Below are positions 57,446 through 64,000 of a stretch of DNA of 64,000 bases, piece after piece. The DNA is taken from contig JAPCJR010000001.1 in NCBI GenBank assembly GCA_027886865.1, positions 101,369 to 165,368 on the forward strand. Reading direction: 5' to 3'. A model generated the notes under the pieces. The model did not search any database. It was not told where the DNA came from and saw only the letters and a list, made by a program, of their open reading frames with translations. Positions within the stretch are counted from its first letter, which is position 1; each line of letters opens with the position of its first letter. A program made the translations under genes and the position numbers. The stretch is from Nitrososphaerota archaeon. Lineage in GTDB: Archaea > Thermoproteota > Nitrososphaeria > Nitrososphaerales > UBA183.

Positions 57446-60214
57446 TTGGGAACCGATGAAAGGGAGGGCCGGTTCAGGTTCGGCCGCATAACAGCCTGGT
57501 TTCTCTTAGCGGTAATAGCCGTAATCATAGTTCTCTCCATCGCATGGGTCATCCTCGAGTGGTCGATTGCCGAGTACGTCTACTCGACCAAAGCGGGTCT
57601 GGACTGGTTTAGCATCACTTTCTATCACGACTATCTGTTCATCGCCGCCGGGCTCTTCGCGCTGCTCCTGATCAACCCCAAGGTGGGACAGAGCGACCTT
57701 TTGCGGCTCATCAGCGCGATTGGCCGGGGCGTTCGAAGACGAGATTTAGAGTATGAGTCTGTGCCGGCGGAGACCCCCAAGACTGGCGGGAGGGTGATGG
57801 GCAAGTGGCTCTGGGCCCTCTGGCAGACGCTCAAATGGGCGCTGGGATTCTACTTGTTCGTGGGCATCCACGGCTTCCCGCTGCTGGGGGAGATCATGAA
57901 TCCGATCATGATGGCGACCATGGGGCTGGGAAGCTGGACGGAGGTCCCGCGGGTATTCCTCCTGCCGCTGTTCCCGGCCTCGGGGCAGGATCTTGTCCAG
58001 CTCATGCCTTCGATGCAGATTCAGTACAACGTGCTCTCGTACGCCGTCTCCGCTTTCCTGCTCGTGTTCGCCATTCGAATGATCATGCGGATTGGCGCAA
58101 ATCTCACGACGAGGAGGAGCGATGTGTGGCTGAAGGAGTTATTGGCGCTTGCCGCTGCCATAGTGGCCAGCGTCCTTCTCGGAGCTCCTTATTGGCTGAT
58201 GAACATATCGACACCGTACGCGTATGGATTCACCTGGGTGGTCTTCCTCCTGATGATAGTGGGCATAGGATATGTCTCCCAGAGGAGGAACCTGCTGGCG
58301 AGGAGGGTCTATATCTTCAAGGGGCTCGCCGTGGTGCTTGCGGTCCTCCTGGTGGTCTCCACGGGGGCCGGCATCTACCTGTACGCAAATTGGAACAACA
58401 ACTACCTGTCATACCAGTGGACCCCGCAGACGCAAAAGGAAATCACCGTCACGCGATGGGCGGCCGGCCTTAACAACATCCAGGTCAGCAATATCACGGA
58501 CCTTCCCACCAGCAACCCGTCCACCACGTTGAATCTCGTCAGGCAGTGGGACCAGTCGTCCGCCACGGTCACGAACACCAAGGAGATAGGAGCTTACAAC
58601 TGGATGGGTCTTGCGAGCTCGGAGATAGTATTCTACAACAACACGGAGTACTGGGTCTCGCCGACCACCCCCACCTTCCCGTCGACGGACTGGATCAGCG
58701 AGCACCTGATCTACACGCACGCAGCCAAGGTCCTAGTGATAAACACGCACACCGGTTCGGTGATAAACGCGACTACCGCCTTCGGAGTCCCCACCGAGCC
58801 TCTGATCTATTACGGTGAAGGAGCAGGCTTCAACCAGAGCGTGTACGTGCACGTTCCGGGCTACGACGAGGTCCAGAATGTCTCCTACCCGGGAGCCCCT
58901 GACTATGTCCTGAGCGGCTGGCAGAAGTCATTGTGGTTCACCTTCGCCGAGGGACAGCTCGGTTTCGCCTTCTCGAGCCGCTCGATCGACATGCTCTGGA
59001 ACAGGAACATCGTCAACAGGGTCGGAGACATACTCATCCCGGGTCTCACCACGGACCCCGCAGCCTACATCGTCTCGGACGGAAAGAACCTGTACTACGC
59101 TGTCCAGGTCTACATAGATTCTCCGCTGCAGTCAAGCTTCTCGGCCAGTCCCTACCTGAGGTTCTTCGGCGTGGTCCTGGTAAACATTCAGGACGGGTCG
59201 ATGCAGGGTTACACCGTTTCCAGCCTTATGGGCGGGACCAACAGCAGCGACTTCCTCACGCAGTACTACCAGAACTATTACAGTAGCTGGCACGCTCCTC
59301 CCGCGTGGTTGGTGTCGCAGATACGCTACCCGGAGCAGCTCCTCGGGACCCCCACCGTCTCCGGTCAGCTCGACTATGACTTCACTTACCACGTTAGCGA
59401 CCCGTTCGTCTTCAGGTCGGGGACCCAGTTTTACGAGAGACCGGCGAACAACACGGTACAGTATATCCCGTTCGCCGTCGGGAACGAGGTGAACTTCGTA
59501 GGGTTGCAGCTGGTGCAGTATCAGGGCGCCGTGAGTAAGAACCTCGCGGGCATGTATGTCGCCTATGGAGGAGACAAGCTCGGGCAGATAGTTCTTTATC
59601 AGAACCCGTCAGCCTCGACGCCGATAATCGGGCCCTCTGCGGCAGAGAACGCCCTCAACACCAACAGTCAGGTGAGGACCCAGCTCACCCTCCTGCCCAA
59701 CAACCGGATCGGTTCATATCTCCTTTACTCGGTTGGCGGGGTGCTCACGTACTTCGTCGCCGTGTACACGAACCCTGGCACGTCAGGAGTAGTCACGCAA
59801 CTGGCCTTCATGACCTCTGTCAATCCAAACACCGGGACTGTCGCAGTCGGGCCGAACGCCGCAGTAGCATTCCAGAACCTGGGGGTGAGCAGTCAGTCCC
59901 AGGTATCGACGTCAGACAAGGGTACTACGCTCCACCAAATCGACGGTCTCATCTCCTCGGAGGGTTACAACCTCGTCAACGCCACCTCTGTCAACCCCAC
60001 GGTCTGGATAAACGTCGGTATGGTCTCCTTCAGCGGCGCGGGCGCCAACGCGACCATCGCGCAGGTGCAGGGTCTGCTGCAACAATACGGACCTGGAAGC
60101 GTGGCTAAGACGGTCTACGAATGGGTGGACAGCTCTGGGAACATCAACTTCGGAGTGATAGTAGCGACAGGCCAGGCCGTCACCGAGCTCTACTACGTAA
60201 CGATCACGCCGTGA
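57446..60214 (+). CDS. UPF0182 (COG1615) family large membrane protein
   Basis: 922 residues: seven membrane helices (first ITAWFLLAVIAVIIVLSIAW, last VYIFKGLAVVLAVLLVVSTGAG near 290-320), then an outer domain of about 600 residues with WISEHLIYTHA, GAPDYVLSGWQ and SDPFVFRSGTQFYERP, which fit the family. UPF0182 proteins are widespread in Actinobacteria, Cyanobacteria and some archaea, with unknown function. The TTG start lies 25-30 bases after AGCTAAATAGC (about 57412-57422). Confidence 0.82.
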   Translation: MGTDEREGRFRFGRITAWFLLAVIAVIIVLSIAWVILEWSIAEYVYSTKAGLDWFSITFYHDYLFIAAGLFALLLINPKVGQSDLLRLISAIGRGVRRRDLEYESVPAETPKTGGRVMGKWLWALWQTLKWALGFYLFVGIHGFPLLGEIMNPIMMATMGLGSWTEVPRVFLLPLFPASGQDLVQLMPSMQIQYNVLSYAVSAFLLVFAIRMIMRIGANLTTRRSDVWLKELLALAAAIVASVLLGAPYWLMNISTPYAYGFTWVVFLLMIVGIGYVSQRRNLLARRVYIFKGLAVVLAVLLVVSTGAGIYLYANWNNNYLSYQWTPQTQKEITVTRWAAGLNNIQVSNITDLPTSNPSTTLNLVRQWDQSSATVTNTKEIGAYNWMGLASSEIVFYNNTEYWVSPTTPTFPSTDWISEHLIYTHAAKVLVINTHTGSVINATTAFGVPTEPLIYYGEGAGFNQSVYVHVPGYDEVQNVSYPGAPDYVLSGWQKSLWFTFAEGQLGFAFSSRSIDMLWNRNIVNRVGDILIPGLTTDPAAYIVSDGKNLYYAVQVYIDSPLQSSFSASPYLRFFGVVLVNIQDGSMQGYTVSSLMGGTNSSDFLTQYYQNYYSSWHAPPAWLVSQIRYPEQLLGTPTVSGQLDYDFTYHVSDPFVFRSGTQFYERPANNTVQYIPFAVGNEVNFVGLQLVQYQGAVSKNLAGMYVAYGGDKLGQIVLYQNPSASTPIIGPSAAENALNTNSQVRTQLTLLPNNRIGSYLLYSVGGVLTYFVAVYTNPGTSGVVTQLAFMTSVNPNTGTVAVGPNAAVAFQNLGVSSQSQVSTSDKGTTLHQIDGLISSEGYNLVNATSVNPTVWINVGMVSFSGAGANATIAQVQGLLQQYGPGSVAKTVYEWVDSSGNINFGVIVATGQAVTELYYVTITP

Positions 60215-60220
60215 GCGCTC

Positions 60221-60508
60221 TCAGCGCCTCGCGAACACGACGACCACGACGAGTATCAGCGCGATGAGGCCGAGCACCACGAGACGCATCGTCCCGTTGC
60301 GCTCCCAAATCATCGTGTTCGCGCTTATGGCGTCGATCGGGTTCCTCGAGTTAAGCAACCTCGCCAGACGCAGCGCCTCTTCGTAGACGAACTTTCCTCG
60401 GTCGACGAGAATTAGGTCGTCGCCCTGCATGACGAAGGAATGGCCCCTGACTGCCAGCGGCAGCTTGGACCTCCTGTTGGCCCACTCGCGAAACTGCTCG
60501 ACGCTCAT
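60221..60508 (-). CDS. Small tail-anchored membrane protein
   Basis: 95 residues: a soluble part (about 1-72) with FVMQGDDLILVDRGKFVYEEALRLARLLN and a single C-terminal membrane helix (LVVLGLIALILVVVVVFARR), the plan of a tail-anchored protein facing the cytoplasm. No family recognised. Convergent with the UPF0182 gene, separated by six bases. Confidence 0.55.
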   Translation of the reverse strand: MSVEQFREWANRRSKLPLAVRGHSFVMQGDDLILVDRGKFVYEEALRLARLLNSRNPIDAISANTMIWERNGTMRLVVLGLIALILVVVVVFARR

Positions 60509-60706
60509 TCTCTATTCTTCCCCTGCCTGCGATTCGGGGATGTTTTTCTCTCTTTTGGGTAGGTCCTGCGCGCCTCCACCAGGGGATACCACATCACACG
60601 AGGAGCTATAGCCGGGGCCCAAATTTCACTGAAAGAACTCGCAGTCATTCAACACGGCAAGACCCAAACGCTTTAAGAGCGTCAGGAGCTGAATGAACCA
60701 CAGACA

Positions 60707-61729
60707 TTGCAGACCAGCCAACTTGAGCGTGTGGGAATAGGAGTCTTCCCGACGCCGTTCGAGTCGATGCCGAGGCTACAAGCAGAACTCGGAGGACCTA
60801 AACTCTATGTGAAGCGCGACGACCTGACCGGTGTCGCCCTCGGAGGCAACAAGGTGAGGCAGCTCGACTACATACTGGTCGAGGCGAAGAAGATGAAGGC
60901 GGACTACGTCATAACGACTTGTGGGGTTCAGTCCAACTGGTCGAGGCAGACGGTGGCCCTGGCCACCAAGATGGGCATGAAGTCCCTGCTGGTCTTGCGG
61001 ACGGCGCAGTTCAAGACGAAACCCAAGGTCTACGACGGCAACATCCTCCTTGACCACATAATGGGTGCCGACGTCAGAGTAATCAGGATGAAGATCAGCG
61101 AGGACCCGACGCCCATCCTGGAAGAGGAGGCCGAGAAGCTGCGCAGGAAGGGGCACAACCCCCTGGTCCTGGGACCATCGGCCTCGGTCTCTCCGGTCGC
61201 CACCGCGGCCTACGCTGACGGTTTCAGGGAGCTAGCTGGCCAGGCCAGGGCGGCCGGGGTTGCGCTCGACGCCATGTTCGTCGCTGCGGGGGCTGGCCCG
61301 ACCCAGGCTGGGCTGATACTCGGAGCAAAGATGATGGGCATGAAGACGAAGATAGTGGGCATAAACGTCGGGGCGTACTCCACGAAGAAAGTGACCCAGG
61401 TGATATTGAGCTCCTCCGAGGGCGCGGCCAAGCTTCTCGGCACGAAGGCCAGAGTTGAGAGTAGCGACGTCATCATCAAAGACGACTACGCTGGAAAGGA
61501 CTACGGGATACCCACCAACGAGTCCAACGACGCGCTGAGGCTCGCCGCGAGGACGGATGCGCTCATCATCGACCCGGTCTACACGGCCAAGACGATGGCA
61601 GGGATGGTTGACATGGTCAGGAACGGGGAGTTCGGAGGGGGCCAGAACGTCTGCTTCCTGCATACGGGAGGAGTGCCGGCACTGTTCGCTTACAAGCAGT
61701 ATTTCCAGCCGAAACACAGAGCGCGCTGA
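60707..61729 (+). CDS. D-cysteine desulfhydrase / ACC deaminase family PLP enzyme
   Basis: 340 residues, fold-type II PLP enzyme. Schiff-base Lys49 in VALGGNKVRQLDY, the substrate region TTCGVQSNWSRQTVALA, and the PLP phosphate loop with the later MFVAAGAGPTQAGLILGAK. Either D-cysteine desulfhydrase (D-Cys to pyruvate, H2S and NH3) or ACC deaminase; the NWSRQ segment resembles the desulfhydrase type. TTG 60707 follows CTTTAAGAG (about 60671-60679). Confidence 0.85.
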   Translation: MQTSQLERVGIGVFPTPFESMPRLQAELGGPKLYVKRDDLTGVALGGNKVRQLDYILVEAKKMKADYVITTCGVQSNWSRQTVALATKMGMKSLLVLRTAQFKTKPKVYDGNILLDHIMGADVRVIRMKISEDPTPILEEEAEKLRRKGHNPLVLGPSASVSPVATAAYADGFRELAGQARAAGVALDAMFVAAGAGPTQAGLILGAKMMGMKTKIVGINVGAYSTKKVTQVILSSSEGAAKLLGTKARVESSDVIIKDDYAGKDYGIPTNESNDALRLAARTDALIIDPVYTAKTMAGMVDMVRNGEFGGGQNVCFLHTGGVPALFAYKQYFQPKHRAR

Positions 61730-61777
61730 GAGTAAGTCTTTCTGAGCGGCTCATGAAGGGCCCCAAAGCTGAGGGGT

Positions 61778-62470
61778 TTACTCGCTGCCTTCGGCCATCG
61801 ACAGCCCTACTTCCTGGAATTGGTAGGGTTCTACCGCTGGTAAGTCCGCTTTGAAGGTGGAAAGGGCATCCGTGCTGGGCAGGGGTGCCTTCTCCTCGAT
61901 ATCCTCAAGGAACCCAATTGCGCGCCTCAGTTCATCGAGCTCCCTGGCGTCGGCCTCCAGCTCGACTCGGCCGAACTCCTCCGTCACAAGGTAACTCCCC
62001 TCGTCGATCTCAGACGAGGCGTGCTGGACCTTGATTATTCCGACAAAGTCAGAGACGCTCTGGAATTGAGATTCGACCTCTTTCAGCCTGGCTTCGATCT
62101 TCACCCTCAACCTTTCATGGCTGGCGCGTGCCGCAGCGATTTGTCCCATCACCTCTTCGAGGACCTTGGGATTCGTATCAGGGCTCCGTGATAACTCCTC
62201 AATCGCCCTCTCCCGTTTGCTGAGGGACTGCATCTCCCTAGCCAGACTCTGGGCCTCTGTCCTCCATTCGGGTACCACCACAAAATAGGATTTGTGCTTT
62301 GCCAGCCTCTTTACTGAGTAGACAATAAACCTCCCTCCGCTCTCCCTTACGCCTATAGATTCGATCCCGCCTTCCAAGTTGAAGACGACGCCTACGATCT
62401 CTCCCATATCCCTTCCATAGGTGTCTTTGACCGGCGTCCAGACCGTATCCTCGTGGCTTTCCGTCTGCAT
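61778..62470 (-). CDS. CdvA-like cell division protein (PRC-barrel plus coiled coil)
   Basis: 230 residues from ATG 62470. N-terminal PRC-barrel (VWTPVKDTYGRDMGEIVGVVFNLEGGIESIGVRE ... VVVPEWRTEAQSLAREM), a long coiled coil (about 85-185), then an acidic C-terminus. This matches the layout and the key segments of thaumarchaeal and crenarchaeal CdvA, the membrane recruiter that starts the ESCRT-III (CdvB) ring. CdvB/CdvC are not in this window. The TATA-like AGATAAAATGG (62494-62503) supports ATG 62470 and excludes longer starts. Confidence 0.68.
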   Translation of the reverse strand: MQTESHEDTVWTPVKDTYGRDMGEIVGVVFNLEGGIESIGVRESGGRFIVYSVKRLAKHKSYFVVVPEWRTEAQSLAREMQSLSKRERAIEELSRSPDTNPKVLEEVMGQIAAARASHERLRVKIEARLKEVESQFQSVSDFVGIIKVQHASSEIDEGSYLVTEEFGRVELEADARELDELRRAIGFLEDIEEKAPLPSTDALSTFKADLPAVEPYQFQEVGLSMAEGSE

Positions 62471-62632
62471 GTGGCTAATTCCCCTCGTCCCCATTTTATC
62501 TGATGTGTGAACTGAGTTTCTTCCGTTGGTCAACAAGTTTGCATTGTTTTGAGGCCGTTACCGGGCCACCGGTCAAAACACAGAGGCAGGACCGAAATGC
62601 GTAAATCGTTCTCGCCTGCAAACTCAAGTCCG

Positions 62633-62734
62633 TTGACGGTCGCTAAGAAGAAGGCGAAGAAACCAGTGAAGAAGACCCAGAAAAAATCGAAGGGTACCGG
62701 AAGCAACTACGGAATATTGATCAACGAAAAGTGA
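62633..62734 (+). CDS. Candidate small Lys-rich protein
   Basis: 33 residues from TTG 62633: a Lys-rich stretch (AKKKAKKPVKKTQKKSKGTG) then SNYGILINEK. A TATA-like GTAAATCG (about 62601-62608) lies about 26 bases upstream. A longer frame starts at ATG 62597. Basic tails of this sort occur in DNA-binding proteins; function unknown. Confidence 0.4.
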   Translation: MTVAKKKAKKPVKKTQKKSKGTGSNYGILINEK

Positions 62735-62812
62735 CTTTCCGGGACTTGCGGGACCCCTGGGGAGTCTCACCGGAAAACTATTTACAAATCAGGGACGGAA
62801 TTCAGGTTTAGA

Positions 62813-63097
62813 TTGCCTACAAGGGAGCTCGCGACTTTTGATGATTTTCGGAAGGCAAGGCTCGACGACGCCGGGTTCATCGTGATCACCGGCAGCGCTC
62901 GTTCGGCCATAGTCCACAAGCTGAACGGGCGTTGCATCACGGCGGACAACTTCAGGGTCAAGGTGATGGTGGACGGGAAGGTCACGGGAAAGTACTACTG
63001 GGCAGACAGTCTCTCAAGCGCTGCCACGGAACTGGGGGCTGCACTCTGCAAGATCTGCAAGCCGCATCGGCCGGAGAAGGAAACATGGAGAACCTAG
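62813..63097 (+). CDS. Small conserved-looking protein of unknown function
   Basis: 94 residues with a mixed alpha/beta pattern: FIVITGSARSAIVHKLNGRCITADNFRVKVMVDGKVTGKYYWADSLSSAA, then CKICKPH at the end. Cys and His positions (RC, CKIC, KPH) could bind a metal. ACTATTTACA (about 62777-62786) fits a leaderless TTG 62813. No family recognised. 63098-63206 holds no convincing gene. Confidence 0.5.
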   Translation: MPTRELATFDDFRKARLDDAGFIVITGSARSAIVHKLNGRCITADNFRVKVMVDGKVTGKYYWADSLSSAATELGAALCKICKPHRPEKETWRT

Positions 63098-63206
63098 GCG
63101 GAGAGATGTCTCCACCGAGGGCTAACTGCGCCTCCGCAGGGGATATCAGGTCGGCAACGATGACATTCACCGGAGCCGGACGTAATGGAGGCTGCGCTGG
63201 AAGAAC

Positions 63207-64000
63207 TTAGCCGTCGGGGATTATCAACACCGACTCGGTGCCCTCAGTCACAAAAATCTCGCCCTTGACGGAGTCGTAGACGACGTCCAACGGGTCGCCT
63301 GTCGCGGTGACGTTCGCGACGACTGTGTTGGTGCTGTCGGATATCACAGAGATGGAGTTGGAGATGGAATTGGCCACGAAAATCTGGCTCTTGATGGGAT
63401 CATACGCGATGCCGAACGGTGCATCCCCCACGGTCACGTTCGCGACCACAGTGTTTGTACGGTCGGATATGATGGAGACCGAACCCGTGCCTTCATTGGT
63501 CACAAACACTTCGCCCTTGGCAGAGTCGTAGGCTACCCCGTAAGGGGTATAGCCCACAGTGATGTTCGCGATGACCGTGTTCGTACTGTCTGATATTACG
63601 GAGACGGTGTTGGAGATATCATCGGCCACGAAGAGCTCGCCCTTTCCCGGGTCGTAGACGATAGCATAGGGGAAGCCGCCCATGTTCACAGTTGCGACTA
63701 CGGTGTTGGTGCTGTCGGAAATGATGGAGATGGAAGAGGCTTCGTAGTTTGCCACGAAAATCTCTCCCTTGGCTGGATTATAGGCGATACCAATCGGTAT
63801 GCTTCCCACGGTGACGTTCGCGACGACGGTGTTCGTTCGGTCAGATATCACGGCGACCGTATCCGAACTTTCACTGGTCACGAACGCTTCGCCCCTGGTG
63901 GAGTCGTAGGCGACGCCGAACGGGTGTTGCCCTACGGTCACGTTCGCGACTACGGTGTTGGTGCTGTCGGAAATGATGGAGATGGTGCCGGCCTGTGAAT
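63207..64000 (-). CDS. YVTN-type beta-propeller protein, 5' partial
   Basis: Reading frame continues past the right edge, so the start is missing. It consists of about six 42-residue repeats of the type TVGxxPxGVAYDSxKGExFVTN / ISDSTNTVVANV, the YVTN family of beta-propeller blades, ending with a short cap (VTEGTESVLIIPDG). Such propellers are usually surface or exported binding domains in archaea. The underlying DNA is a tandem 126-bp repeat. Confidence 0.85.
   Translation of the reverse strand, partial: SQAGTISIISDSTNTVVANVTVGQHPFGVAYDSTRGEAFVTSESSDTVAVISDRTNTVVANVTVGSIPIGIAYNPAKGEIFVANYEASSISIISDSTNTVVATVNMGGFPYAIVYDPGKGELFVADDISNTVSVISDSTNTVIANITVGYTPYGVAYDSAKGEVFVTNEGTGSVSIISDRTNTVVANVTVGDAPFGIAYDPIKSQIFVANSISNSISVISDSTNTVVANVTATGDPLDVVYDSVKGEIFVTEGTESVLIIPDG
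63207..64000 (-). repeat. Tandem 126-bp repeat encoding beta-propeller blades
   Basis: Words such as GTGTTGGTGCTGTCGGA and GTCACGTTCGCGAC recur every 126 bases through the gene, which corresponds to 42 codons. The copies are similar but not identical. It is a coding repeat, not a CRISPR. Confidence 0.75.

Noticed and set aside
63207..64000. Regular repeats that might suggest a CRISPR array
   Set aside because: Period is 126 bases, all in one reading frame, encoding beta-propeller blades.

Overview
The window looks like part of the chromosome of an archaeon, most likely a heterotrophic member of the TACK group (Thaumarchaeota/Nitrososphaerota or Bathyarchaeia-like). The sequence reasons are: TATA-like boxes about 25-32 bases before most start codons, implying largely leaderless and often single-gene transcripts; very frequent TTG starts; a CdvA-like cell-division protein (61778-62470); a TRAM-domain RNA chaperone with an RGG-rich tail; a SET-domain protein; several F420/FMN-type oxidoreductases; and an XPD/DinG-type helicase. 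No rRNA, tRNA, CRISPR array, insertion sequence or phage gene was recognised. The lineage call is an inference without a marker-gene tree.

Region 1 (1-11.3 kb) is metabolic: an F420-type luciferase-like oxidoreductase (cut by the left edge), a D-threonine-aldolase-like enzyme, a 3-hydroxyisobutyrate-dehydrogenase-like enzyme, two aldo/keto reductases, an S53 (sedolisin) peptidase, a beta-keto acid cleavage enzyme, an SDR, a zinc alcohol dehydrogenase, a TfoX-N protein and an RraA-type aldolase. Region 2 (11.9-18.1 kb) is an envelope cluster: MacB/FtsX-type ABC exporter, winged-helix regulator with membrane partner, membrane-anchored HtrA protease and a small secreted Ser/Thr-rich protein. Three promoters here share the same 33-bp element, suggesting one envelope or stress regulon.

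Region 3 (18.2-36.9 kb) mixes housekeeping and accessory genes: two metallophosphoesterases, an HDAC-family deacetylase, class III aminotransferase, zinc-ribbon XPD/DinG-like helicase, MFS transporter, two split-barrel FMN/F420 proteins, methyltransferase, a dihydrodipicolinate-synthase-family lyase, an MntR-like regulator, a V4R protein, ribbon-helix-helix proteins, an SDR and a SET protein. Region 4 (37-50.7 kb) holds secreted stalk proteins, a GT-C membrane protein with an operator-like palindrome, the TRAM protein, an HpcH/HpaI aldolase, a divergent PadR/Rieske pair, a rhomboid-like protein, a frameshifted dihydrofolate-reductase-family gene and MsrB.

Region 5 (50.8-64 kb) has a tandem CC/HH zinc-finger-like protein, CorA-type transporter, a two-domain SagB-type dehydrogenase, cupin, a 922-residue UPF0182 membrane protein, a D-cysteine-desulfhydrase-family enzyme, the CdvA-like protein and a YVTN beta-propeller protein cut by the right edge. 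The many aldolases, lyases, aldehyde/alcohol oxidoreductases and amino-acid enzymes fit breakdown of sugar acids, hydroxy acids and amino acids, but no complete pathway is encoded together.
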